NCBI RefSeq assembly: GCF_021372645.1
Contig: NZ_JAJFUC010000058.1
Span: 1-44,169, forward strand
Direction of reading: 5' to 3'
From: Clostridium sp.
GTDB lineage: Bacteria > Bacillota > Clostridia > Clostridiales > Clostridiaceae
DNA length: 44,169 bases
In this document: piece after piece, positions 22,543-31,992 of the stretch
Layout of the letters: every line of letters begins with the position of its first letter
How positions within the stretch are numbered: the stretch's first letter is position 1
The notes under the pieces: model-generated
What the model saw: the letters and a program-made list of their open reading frames with translations, nothing else
Told to the model about the DNA's origin: nothing
Databases searched by the model: none
Position numbers and translations under genes: made by a program

Positions 22543-24312
22543 CTACAAAAATCCTGCCTTAAATCCAATTATTACTCTATCAAGACTAGCAAAATCCTTA
22601 ACTACCTTTACATCAATGAAATTATTTTGTTTCATTAGCAGTTTTACTTCGTCTGCTTGATTATATCCTATTTCAAATGCCAATATTCCATTATTCTTTA
22701 ATACATCTTGGCTTTGCTTAATTATTTTTTTATAAAAATCTAATCCGTCCATTCCACCATTTAAAGCTGTATGAGGCTCATATTTTTTAACATCATCCAT
22801 AAGATTTTCTATTTCTTCGTCCTCTATATATGGAGGATTTGATACTATTATGTCATAGCTTTTTTTATTTTCTATAGCTTTTTCTAATAAGTCACTTTTT
22901 ATAAATGAAACTCTATTTTCCAAATTGTTTTCTTTTATGTTTATTAGTGAAACTTTTTCTGGAATAGGATAATTATCTATTAAATCCACTTTTATATTTT
23001 GCCTAAACTGAGCTAATGATATACCAATAGCACCAGAACCAGAGCATAAATCACATATATATTTTTCTTCATCTTCCTGAATATTTTTAAGCACTTCATC
23101 AACCAATATTTCTGTATCGCCTCTAGGAATTAGAACTCCTTCTTCAACATAGAAATCAATCCCCATGAACTCACACTTATTTAAAATATATTTAACCGGC
23201 ATTTTATTTCTTCGCTTTTCAATCAAGTCAAAATATTTTTTAGTATCATCTGAATCGACTTCCTCTTCTTTATGGGTAATTAAATATACTCTATCTTTTT
23301 CAATTACACTTCCTAATAATAGCTCCGCATCTAATCTTGCTGTATCAATTCCATTTTCCTTCAAAGTAGCGGTACCTGTATTTATTAGTTCTTCAATTTT
23401 CTTATCATCTTCTTTAATTCCTTCTGCTGCTTTTAAAGATGCAATAGCAACTTCAATTTGTGAATCATCTGGTTCTTTTGTTGTTAATAATTGTAACTTA
23501 AGCCCTGGATATGCTATTATCTTAGCTAACATACCATCATTTTTTCCAAGCCATTTTATAAGCTCATAACTAATTCCTGTGACCACTGGTATAAATATTA
23601 TTCTAAGTGCTAATCTTTCTACAATTCCACCCCAGCCAGTGAACGAGAAAATTACAATACTAACAAACATTATTAAAAATAAAAAATTTGTTCCACACCT
23701 TGGATGTAATCTTGATTGTTTCTTCACATTTTCTACAGTTAACTCTTCCATAGCCTCATAACAAAATATTGTTTTATGTTCAGCACCATGATATTGAAAA
23801 ACCCTATATATATCTTTCATTTTGCTTATTAAAAACATATATAATATAAGAATTATTATCCTTATAGCTGCTTCAATTAAATTTAACATAACATTAGAAA
23901 TCCCTGTATGTTTAAAAACTGATGCTATTCCTGTTGGCAATGCAACAAAAAGACCAATTGCAAAAATAAAAGAAATAAACATTGTTGCACCCATGAATAT
24001 GTTATTAACCCTATCACCAAATTTATTATCTAACCATATTTCAAATTTTGAAGGTTCTTCTATTTCTTCTTCTAGAAATGTAGCTGAATAATTTAATGAT
24101 TCCATTCCAATTTTCATAGAATCAATTAAAACAAAAAATCCCCTAAGAAAAGGTATATTTAATAACGGATATTTTTTTGTTATAGGTTTATTATCTTTAC
24201 AATCTATTTCTATATTTCCTTTTGGAGTTCTAACAGCTGTTGCAAGACTTTTACTTCCCCGCATCATAACACCTTCTATAACAGCTTGACCTCCAACATC
24301 ACATCTTTTCAT
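22543..24312 (-). CDS. Fusion of DUF1385 (YqhQ-like) membrane protein with release factor methyltransferase PrmC
   Basis: This product of about 589 residues joins two usually separate proteins. Residues 1 to about 295 are a DUF1385 protein (start KRCDVGGQAVIEGVMMRG, several membrane helices, QYHGAEHKTIFCYE and LHPRCGTNFLFL, ending LLTTKEPDDSQIEVAIASLK). After a short charged linker, residues from about 310 are PrmC: the helical ARLDAELLLG domain, the SAM-binding DLCSGSGAIGISLA and the catalytic NPPYIEDEEI that holds the RF glutamine. The reading frame is continuous. PrmC methylates the GGQ glutamine of RF1, encoded next. A GTG at 24324, directly after the tdk stop, is an alternative start; ATG 24312 begins at the conserved N terminus. 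Confidence 0.88.
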   Translation of the reverse strand: MKRCDVGGQAVIEGVMMRGSKSLATAVRTPKGNIEIDCKDNKPITKKYPLLNIPFLRGFFVLIDSMKIGMESLNYSATFLEEEIEEPSKFEIWLDNKFGDRVNNIFMGATMFISFIFAIGLFVALPTGIASVFKHTGISNVMLNLIEAAIRIIILILYMFLISKMKDIYRVFQYHGAEHKTIFCYEAMEELTVENVKKQSRLHPRCGTNFLFLIMFVSIVIFSFTGWGGIVERLALRIIFIPVVTGISYELIKWLGKNDGMLAKIIAYPGLKLQLLTTKEPDDSQIEVAIASLKAAEGIKEDDKKIEELINTGTATLKENGIDTARLDAELLLGSVIEKDRVYLITHKEEEVDSDDTKKYFDLIEKRRNKMPVKYILNKCEFMGIDFYVEEGVLIPRGDTEILVDEVLKNIQEDEEKYICDLCSGSGAIGISLAQFRQNIKVDLIDNYPIPEKVSLINIKENNLENRVSFIKSDLLEKAIENKKSYDIIVSNPPYIEDEEIENLMDDVKKYEPHTALNGGMDGLDFYKKIIKQSQDVLKNNGILAFEIGYNQADEVKLLMKQNNFIDVKVVKDFASLDRVIIGFKAGFL

Positions 24313-24324
24313 TAATACAATCAC

Positions 24325-24921
24325 TTACTCTCTTATATTATTTTCTGTATATTGGTAATAACAATCTCCACATAAAGATTCATATTTTATATCATTTTGC
24401 TCGTCAATTGCAATTTGCTCTCCTTCGAATACAAACTTACCATTTATTTTTCTTCCGTTAAATATAGCTTTTTTACCACATGCACATATTGTTTTCATTT
24501 CTTCTATACTATGAGCTAATAATAGCAATCTTGTACTACCCTCAAATCCATCTCTTTTAAAATCAGTTCTAAGTCCATAACATATAATAGGTATATTAAT
24601 TTTAACTGCAATTTCAAATAATTGATCTATTTGCGTGCTTTTCATAAATTGAACTTCATCCACCAATATACAATCTATTCTTTTATTTTCTTTCAAATAA
24701 TTATCAATTATTTCAAAAATATTATCATATTCTGAAATTAACAAATCTACTTTCCTATTTACCCCCAGCCTAGATACAAGCGTATCTCCACCTTTATTGT
24801 CAATCTTAGGTTTTACAATAATCACTTTCATTCCACGTTCTTCATAATTGTAAGCAACTTGCATTAAGTGAGTTGACTTACCTGAATTCATAGCACCGTA
24901 TCTAAAATATAATTTACTCAT
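24325..24921 (-). CDS. tdk: Thymidine kinase
   Basis: Type II thymidine kinase makes dTMP from thymidine and ATP. The P-loop is GAMNSGKSTHLM (about 8-19), the Walker B-like segment is CILVDEVQF, and the lasso zinc site has Cys pairs in CACGKKA and LCGDCYYQY. Length (198) is standard. On the minus strand a TATAAT at 24957-24962 lies just upstream, with a weak -35, so the gene probably has its own promoter leading into the fusion gene and prfA. Confidence 0.96.
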   Translation of the reverse strand: MSKLYFRYGAMNSGKSTHLMQVAYNYEERGMKVIIVKPKIDNKGGDTLVSRLGVNRKVDLLISEYDNIFEIIDNYLKENKRIDCILVDEVQFMKSTQIDQLFEIAVKINIPIICYGLRTDFKRDGFEGSTRLLLLAHSIEEMKTICACGKKAIFNGRKINGKFVFEGEQIAIDEQNDIKYESLCGDCYYQYTENNIRE

Positions 24922-25001
24922 TCCAAAAGTACTCTCCTTTTAAGGTATCATATTCGATTATATCATTTAATAGTCGGCATAAAAAGATATTTTTATATTA
25001 T

Positions 25002-25136
25002 TTAAATTCTATAATTTATTATTGACCCTATTTTAACCACTTGTTTTCATTTATTTTAGCCATTAAATTCTACAATCAGATTACTCTTTAAATTCTACAA
25101 TTTATTATTGACGCTAAAAAACCACTATGATATAAT
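25002..25136. repeat. Partly duplicated promoter segment upstream of rpmE
   Basis: The block TAAATTCTATAATTTATTATTGACC (starting near 25004) is repeated about 87 bp downstream as TAAATTCTACAATTTATTATTGACG, each followed by a similar A/T and CCACT segment. A shorter third match (TTAAATTCTACAAT) lies at about 25065. Only the downstream copy kept a TATAAT. Confidence 0.65.
25108..25136 (+). promoter_or_regulatory. Sigma-A promoter of rpmE
   Basis: TTGACG (25108-25113), a 17-nt spacer and TATAAT (25131-25136) lie 60 nt upstream of the rpmE start codon. Confidence 0.85.
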
Positions 25137-25195
25137 TTAATGGTTGTTATTGAATAATTAACATAAGTTTATATAATTGAAAGAGGTGAAAAATA

Positions 25196-25405
25196 ATGAG
25201 AGAAGGCATACATCCTGAATACCACACAGACGCAGTGGTTAAGTGTGCATGTGGAAACACTTTCACTACTGGTTCTGTTAAAGAAGAACTAAAAGTTGAA
25301 ATATGCTCTAAATGCCACCCATTCTTCACTGGTAAACAAAAAATTCTTGATATTGGTGGAAGAGTTGATAAATTCAACAAGAGATTCAACCTTGATAACA
25401 AGTAA
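25196..25405 (+). CDS. rpmE: 50S ribosomal protein L31 (zinc-binding form)
   Basis: This 69-residue protein bridges the ribosomal subunits. The N terminus [20 protein letters not shown] and the C-terminal [10 protein letters not shown] are diagnostic. Four cysteines (KCACGN and CSKCHPF) mark the C+ zinc-binding paralog, usually replaced by a C- form under zinc limitation. A GAAAGAGGTG ribosome binding site precedes the ATG. It is transcribed alone, divergently from tdk. Confidence 0.97.
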   Translation: MREGIHPEYHTDAVVKCACGNTFTTGSVKEELKVEICSKCHPFFTGKQKILDIGGRVDKFNKRFNLDNK

Positions 25406-25413
25406 GAAATTTT

Positions 25414-25439
25414 GGGAAAGACATTGTCTTTCCCTTTTT
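25414..25439 (+). terminator. Terminator of rpmE
   Basis: GGGAAAGAC (25414-25422) pairs with GTCTTTCCC (25426-25434) around a 3-nt loop, followed directly by five T. Confidence 0.93.
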
Positions 25440-25552
25440 CTTTAAATTTGTGAGTATGGTAAATGTACAAATTTAATATTTTATTTATTCATTGAAGTAA
25501 TTAAAATTTCAATTATTTTTGAATTTATAATCACATAACTAAAATTTTATTC

Positions 25553-25580
25553 TTGGTTATCTATATTTAAATGATATAAT
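25553..25580 (+). promoter_or_regulatory. Promoter of the glycosyltransferase gene
   Basis: TTGGTT (25553-25558), a 16-nt spacer and TATAAT (25575-25580) lie 40 nt before the start codon. Confidence 0.6.
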
Positions 25581-25619
25581 AAACTATGTAGTATATTACA
25601 GTGGAAATGGGTGACTTTC

Positions 25620-26726
25620 ATGAAAAAAGTTTTAATCTTAACAACATCTACAGGTCAAGGACATAATCAAGCTGCTGCTTCAGTAGCTGAATCTTTTAAA
25701 AATGATGGTTATGAAATCATAAAACTTGATTTTCTAGCTAAAAATAGTAAATTTCTTAATAATATACTTGTAACTGGGTATGAAATTTCAGCTTCAAAGT
25801 TTCCAAAAACTTATGGATTAATTTACAATATAACAGATAAAAAATTAACTAATAAATTATTGAAGTTTCCTTTTTTTCTTGCAAAGAAAAAAGTTTCAAA
25901 GTTAATAAATGAAATTAAACCTGATGTAATTGTTGCCACCCACGCCCTTAGCATTAGTGTGATTTCAGACTTAAAAAAACGCGGATTAAAAATTCCTTTT
26001 ATTTTAATAGTTACAGATTTTAAAGCTCATTATATATATGTAGATTCTTATGTTGATGCTTATATTACCGGAAGTAATTACACGAAGCAATCATTAATAG
26101 ATAGAAATGTTGACCCTAGTAAGATATACCCCTTAGGTATTCCTATAAATAGCAAATTTTACACTGAAGTTACATCTGCTGATGGTTTAAAGGATAATGA
26201 ATATTTTAATTTATTACTCATGAGTGGAAGTCTTGGATTAAATACTATATTTATAGTTCTTAAAGAATTATTAAAGAATCCAAATAAGCTCAGAATTACA
26301 GTCGTTTGTGGTAAAAATAATAATTTAAAAAATATGTTAACAAAATATTGTAGTGAGAATCTATTTAAAAATAAAAAGATTCATATATTAGGTTTTACTA
26401 AAGATATTTCTTATTTAATGGATTATTGTGATGTAATAATATCAAAGCCTGGTGGTTTAACTGTTACAGAATCCATAGTTAAAAATATTCCCTTGATTAT
26501 TCCTTTTGCTATTCCTGGTCAAGAAAATGAAAATATAGATTTTCTTACCACTGAAGGATATTCTATACACGTTAAAGAATTAAGTAAAATTAATGAAACA
26601 GTAAATTATTTAATAAAAAATCCAGATGAATTATCTAAAATGAAACTTAACCTTAAATTATTATCTTCAACTTACTCTTTAACAAAAATTATTGATATAG
26701 CAAATAATTTAATCTCAAAAAAATAA
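25620..26726 (+). CDS. MGDG synthase/UgtP-type glycolipid glycosyltransferase
   Basis: This 368-residue protein resembles GT28 enzymes that add sugars to diacylglycerol (plant MGDG synthase, Bacillus UgtP). The N-terminal acceptor domain starts KKVLILTTSTGQGHNQAA with the GxGHxxAA signature, and the C-terminal donor domain contains the MSGSLGL segment, ILGFTKDISYLMDYCDVIISKPGGLTVTES and IPGQENENIDFL. No transmembrane helix is seen, as expected for a peripheral enzyme. The sugar and exact lipid product cannot be told. It probably makes glycolipids or lipid anchors for wall polymers. Confidence 0.85.
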   Translation: MKKVLILTTSTGQGHNQAAASVAESFKNDGYEIIKLDFLAKNSKFLNNILVTGYEISASKFPKTYGLIYNITDKKLTNKLLKFPFFLAKKKVSKLINEIKPDVIVATHALSISVISDLKKRGLKIPFILIVTDFKAHYIYVDSYVDAYITGSNYTKQSLIDRNVDPSKIYPLGIPINSKFYTEVTSADGLKDNEYFNLLLMSGSLGLNTIFIVLKELLKNPNKLRITVVCGKNNNLKNMLTKYCSENLFKNKKIHILGFTKDISYLMDYCDVIISKPGGLTVTESIVKNIPLIIPFAIPGQENENIDFLTTEGYSIHVKELSKINETVNYLIKNPDELSKMKLNLKLLSSTYSLTKIIDIANNLISKK

Positions 26727-26762
26727 AAAAGATGACCACTGAACTTAATGGTCATCTTTTTT
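26725..26762. terminator. Bidirectional terminator between the glycosyltransferase gene and rho
   Basis: AAAAAAGATGACCA and TGGTCATCTTTTTT form a 14-bp stem with A/T runs on both outer sides, serving both convergent genes. Confidence 0.92.
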
Positions 26763-26765
26763 ATT

Positions 26766-28241
26766 CTATTTTTTAGGGAAAATACTTACAAATTCTTTAT
26801 TATCACGAGTTTTAGTTAACATATTAATAAGATTTTCCGTAACATTATCTGCGTTTTTCTCTTTGTACATTGTTTTTCTTATTGAAAATGCTACTTCGAG
26901 TTCATCTTTAGATAAAATTAAATCTTCTTTTCTAGTTCCTGATTTATATATATCTATAGCCGGGAAAATTCTTCTTTCTTGTAATCTTCTATCTAAATGA
27001 ACTTCCATATTTCCTGTTCCTTTAAATTCTTCAAATATCATATCGTCCATTCTTGAACCTGTGTCAACAAGTGCAGTTGCAAGTATTGTTAAGCTTCCAC
27101 CTTCTTCAATATTTCTTGCTGCTCCAAAGAACTTTTTAGGCATTATAAGTGCACCTGGATCAAGTCCACCAGATAATGTTCTACCTGTAGGATTTATTGT
27201 TAAGTTATACGCTCTTGATAATCTAGTTATGCTATCCATAAGAATAACAACATCTTTTCCTTGCTCAACCATTCTCTTAGCTCTTTCTAAAACCATTTGA
27301 GCTACCTTAGCGTGATTTTGTGGTTCTTCATCAAAAGTCGAATAAACTACATCCCCATTTATAGACCTCTTCATATCCGTAACTTCTTCTGGTCTTTCAT
27401 CTATAAGTAGTACTATTAATTTAATATCCGGATAATTCTTAGCTATATTTTGAGCAACCTTTTTTAATAAAGTAGTTTTCCCTGCTTTAGGAGGTGCTAC
27501 TATAATTCCTCTTTGTCCTTTTCCTATCGGACAAATTATATCCATTAATCTAGATGATAAATCATTACTATAAGTTTCTAATCTTAGTCTTTCATTTGGA
27601 TATATTGGTGTTAATGTTTCAAAGTATTTTCTGCCTATAGCTTTTTCCGGATGTTCACCATTAACTCTTTGAACAAATAAAAGTGCTTTAAATTTTTCAG
27701 TTTCTTTGGCTTGCCTTACCTTACCTTCAACTTCATCTCCTGTTCTCAAATTAAATCTTCTAATCTGAGATGGAGAAACATAAATATCCTCGCTGCTAGT
27801 TAAGTAATTCTTACATCTTAAAAAACCGAAACTATTATTTTCTAAAATTTCTAAAATTCCTTTTTCAACGCTAGATTCATCTATCATTTCTTTCAATTGT
27901 TCTTTTTTTTCTATGTTTTCAGCATCAGTATTTGCTGTATTTCCTTCTATATTATTATTTACTTTTGTAGTCTCATTATTAATTGCTCTTGAAACTTCAT
28001 TAATATCTCTTTTTACTGTTGTATTTGGTATCAATTCTTTTCTTTCAGTTTTTTCTACTATTTTAGGAGCTATATTTTCTTTTAATATCACACCATCTTT
28101 TTCCACAAAATTAACAGGAGTCTTCAATATCTCTTCTATTAATTCACTCTTTTTATATTTAGATATATTTTTAATATCTAAGTTTTTAGCAATATCTTTT
28201 AAATTCGTTAAAGTCATGTTTTCATATTCTTGTTTTGTCAA
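26766..28241 (-). CDS. rho: Transcription termination factor Rho
   Basis: Rho is a ring-shaped RNA helicase that ends transcription of untranslated RNA. The 491-residue protein has an N-terminal helical Rho_N domain ([29 protein letters not shown]), a low-complexity insertion of about 80 residues rich in Asn, Glu and Lys, the cold-shock-like RNA-binding domain ([25 protein letters not shown]), the P-loop [15 protein letters not shown], Walker [16 protein letters not shown] and the arginine finger region. The start is TTG at 28241, 6 nt after GGAGGT. A palindrome lies just upstream of that site. Confidence 0.96.
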   Translation of the reverse strand: MTKQEYENMTLTNLKDIAKNLDIKNISKYKKSELIEEILKTPVNFVEKDGVILKENIAPKIVEKTERKELIPNTTVKRDINEVSRAINNETTKVNNNIEGNTANTDAENIEKKEQLKEMIDESSVEKGILEILENNSFGFLRCKNYLTSSEDIYVSPSQIRRFNLRTGDEVEGKVRQAKETEKFKALLFVQRVNGEHPEKAIGRKYFETLTPIYPNERLRLETYSNDLSSRLMDIICPIGKGQRGIIVAPPKAGKTTLLKKVAQNIAKNYPDIKLIVLLIDERPEEVTDMKRSINGDVVYSTFDEEPQNHAKVAQMVLERAKRMVEQGKDVVILMDSITRLSRAYNLTINPTGRTLSGGLDPGALIMPKKFFGAARNIEEGGSLTILATALVDTGSRMDDMIFEEFKGTGNMEVHLDRRLQERRIFPAIDIYKSGTRKEDLILSKDELEVAFSIRKTMYKEKNADNVTENLINMLTKTRDNKEFVSIFPKK

Positions 28242-28255
28242 GTTTGCACCTCCAA

Positions 28256-28278
28256 TTTATAGATTACAAATCTATAAA
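28256..28278 (-). promoter_or_regulatory. Perfect palindrome in the rho 5' leader
   Basis: TTTATAGATT (28256-28265) and its perfect complement (28269-28278) flank ACA. In the mRNA this hairpin ends about 3 nt before the Shine-Dalgarno GGAGGT. It could be an operator or a leader hairpin that influences rho translation; no function is known. Confidence 0.45.
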
Positions 28279-28685
28279 TATCAATTCTTTTATTTTATTA
28301 TTTGGCTTTGTTTTAACAGAGTGTTGAAATTTATATATAAATATTTGTATTATAAATGCATAATAGTATTTTATAATCTAATACAATTTTAAAACTATTT
28401 ATATATATATATTCTAAAAAGTTTTGTTCATTAAGATTTAATTTCTATATTAGAATGATTGGATAAGACAACCAACTAAATTATGAACTTTCTTAATTAG
28501 AACTTATATATATAACATTAAGAAATCAACATTCATTTAAAACATATCCTATTGTTTATATTTATATCGGAAAATTTAATAGCAAGAGAATTAGATGTGA
28601 GATTATACTTTAGAATATTTTAGTAATACTATTTATTAGCTTCTGATTTTTACTCAATTGGAAATTTACCTACAAATTAGTATTT
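28279..28685. other. AT-rich gap upstream of rho
   Basis: About 400 bp have no credible gene. Several minus-strand TATAAT-like boxes occur, as expected by chance in such DNA, and I cannot pick out the rho promoter. Confidence 0.5.
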
Positions 28686-28735
28686 GGTATATTCAAAAAA
28701 GTAACAAGTCAGTATGTTAGTCTATTTTATTCATA
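28686..28735 (+). repeat. Dispersed inverted-repeat element, copy 3 (truncated)
   Basis: GGTATATTCAAAAAAGTAAC, then AAGTCAGTATGTTAGTCTATTTT, match the left end of the copy at 31226 with only a few differences. The rest of the element is missing. Confidence 0.6.
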
Positions 28736-28778
28736 TACCTGTGAATCACACTTTGTTCTTTATAATTACATATAATTT

Positions 28779-28814
28779 TGAACTGGTAAATGATTAAATC
28801 AATTTACCAGTTCA
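28779..28814. terminator. Hairpin downstream of pyrG
   Basis: TGAACTGGTAAAT (28779-28791) pairs perfectly with 28802-28814 over a 10-nt loop, 56 bp after the pyrG stop. There is no T-run on the minus strand, so an intrinsic terminator is uncertain. Confidence 0.45.
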
Positions 28815-28869
28815 TGTGAATTGCTATATTCAAAGCTTATTATATATTAAATTCGATGATAAAACAAAT

Positions 28870-30516
<1,647 letters not shown>

Positions 30517-30522
30517 TTAATA

Positions 30523-30551
30523 TTGACTTATTTACCAACTAATGATATAAT
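30523..30551 (+). promoter_or_regulatory. Orphan plus-strand promoter between pyrG and the small HTH gene
   Basis: TTGACT (30523-30528), a 17-nt spacer and a perfect TATAAT (30546-30551) point away from pyrG and towards the 3' end of the next minus-strand gene. No plus-strand gene follows. A hairpin built on ACCCA...TGGGT (about 30558-30583) lies at the expected RNA 5' end. Confidence 0.5.
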
Positions 30552-30648
30552 GTTTATTACCCAATAAAATAATATTATGGGTTATTTGCGTTGTTTAATA
30601 ACATAAGCACTATAATATCACATATTTCCCTAATTATCTAGTCTTTTT

Positions 30649-30954
30649 TTATAAATTAGTCATGTCATTCTTTTCTATATTATCTTCTAATTCAAAATAC
30701 TTTTCTCTAAAAAATCTATTTACTAATAGCTTCTCTTCTGCTAGTCTCAAGCTACTATTTATGCTCTTAACTGTCTTCAACTTAAATATATCTTTAATTT
30801 CATCTAATTCTAAACAATGATTATTTTTTAAAATTAGTAGTAATATATATTTATTGTCTCTATTTCTTAATAATTCTATAAATTTATCTTCATTAATTCC
30901 ATAATAATTGCATATATTATTTAATATTTTGACATATTTTAATTTGTTTTGCAT
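30649..30954 (-). CDS. Small DnaA domain IV-like helix-turn-helix protein
   Basis: This 101-residue all-helical protein is not a named family to me. Its layout matches the C-terminal DNA-binding domain of DnaA: ICNYYGINEDKFIELLRNRDNKYILLLIL aligns with the helix pair preceding the HTH, ELDEIKDIFKLKTVKSINSS with the HTH (xLxEIGxxFGxRDHTTVxHA), and AEEKLLVNRFFREKYFELED with the last helix. The AAA+ domain is absent and the RDHTT box is not kept. A strong AAAGGAGGG ribosome binding site precedes ATG. It occupies the place of rpoE upstream of pyrG in Bacillus but does not resemble RpoE. Confidence 0.6.
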   Translation of the reverse strand: MQNKLKYVKILNNICNYYGINEDKFIELLRNRDNKYILLLILKNNHCLELDEIKDIFKLKTVKSINSSLRLAEEKLLVNRFFREKYFELEDNIEKNDMTNL

Positions 30955-31118
30955 ATATATCCCTCCTTTTTAAATTATATCCTTCTATTTTAAATTTAAT
31001 CATTTTAGCTTTAAACTTTTTTATTCTACCAAAAGATCTCTTTCCAAATGAATCCTTCCTTATTATTTCCCTGTATATCTTCCTGACTTTTAATATTATA
31101 GATTTTTCAAAATAAAAA

Positions 31119-31166
31119 AATGGCTATTTCAAAATACTTTTAGTAATTTTAAAACAACCATTTTTA
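31119..31166. repeat. Long imperfect hairpin upstream of the small HTH gene
   Basis: AAAATGG...CCATTTT ends enclose further complementary A and T blocks. It may end transcription of the upstream DUF1934 gene, or be a decayed repeat. Confidence 0.35.
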
Positions 31167-31225
31167 CTTTTATAATACACTTAAATAATCAAATTCCAAA
31201 GTATACTTATGTTTTGAATATATCT

Positions 31226-31386
31226 TAGGCATATTCAAAAAAATAACAAGTCAGTATGCTAGTCTATTTTGCTTCATACGTCATCAGCATGTTCATCTAA
31301 TAGCCCGCTATGGGGCAAACATACTTCTTCGTCTGAAACAAAATATATATCGCATCATGGACTTGTTATTTTCTTTTATATGCCTT
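31226..31386 (+). repeat. Dispersed inverted-repeat element, copy 4 (full reference copy)
   Basis: About 160 bp are bounded by terminal inverted repeats: TAGGCATATTCAAAAAAATA with AACAAGTC on the left, and GACTTGTTATTTTCTTTTAT with ATGCCTTA on the right. A second inner inverted pair (TATTTTGCTTCATA and TCTGAAACAAAATA) lets the whole element fold on itself. No coding frame is present. Related copies lie at 6622, 21122 and 28686. Confidence 0.75.
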
Positions 31387-31421
31387 AACTAAAAGCAATT
31401 GTTAAATTCATAAACTCAGTT

Positions 31422-31838
31422 TTAATTTACCTTTATATCAATAGTTAAATTGGTTTTTAATGCATGTTGGCCACCTATTTCTAATATGTACATTGTATTT
31501 ATTATTCCGCCATCTTTATTGATATTAATATTAAGCTTTTTAGTATCTATCTTAACATCCATGACTCCATACGGTGTTTTATATAAAGCTACTGTCCTCT
31601 TATTATTTTCAAACTCCATCTTAGTTTCTGTAGTTCCTTCTCTTATTAAATCAAAAGAATTCTTTCTTATTAGTATAGTAGTTTTTGTTCCTTCCATTCC
31701 AGAAATTTTCGTTTCATTATATTCTACTTTAAACCCATCTTCTATTTCATAAAAATCACCTGGTGTTACTACACTTATTATGTCTTCTTCTTGATTTAAG
31801 ACAGCACTATCAACAGCGATAATCGCCTTTTTATTCAT
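31422..31838 (-). CDS. DUF1934 family (YwiB-like) beta-barrel protein
   Basis: The 138-residue protein belongs to the YwiB/DUF1934 family, small cytosolic calycin-like barrels of unknown role. Alternating beta-strand patterns run throughout, with the family feature of a mid-protein GTTETKMEFENNKRTVALYKTPYG and a C-terminal GGQHALKTNLTIDIK. No signal peptide is visible. The ATG follows GGAGGGG. In other Firmicutes it neighbours argS; here it does not. Confidence 0.8.
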   Translation of the reverse strand: MNKKAIIAVDSAVLNQEEDIISVVTPGDFYEIEDGFKVEYNETKISGMEGTKTTILIRKNSFDLIREGTTETKMEFENNKRTVALYKTPYGVMDVKIDTKKLNININKDGGIINTMYILEIGGQHALKTNLTIDIKVN

Positions 31839-31992
31839 AATTCCCCTCCAATTTTTATATTCACATCCATCTTTATTATTTAATATAATACGCTATATTT
31901 ACCTTGCATCAAATCTTATAATTTATACATATAAACACCAATAACCCCTTTATGTGTAATATTTTTCCAACACCATACTTAATAACCAAATT

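Noticed and set aside
25147-25470. Minus-strand frame opposite rpmE
   Set aside because: It covers the rpmE gene, its promoter side and its terminator in antisense; composition and lack of a start signal mark it as a shadow.
30649-30954. RNA polymerase delta subunit (rpoE), by position upstream of pyrG
   Set aside because: The protein lacks the HARE-HTH pattern and the acidic C-terminal tail of RpoE; it resembles DnaA domain IV more.
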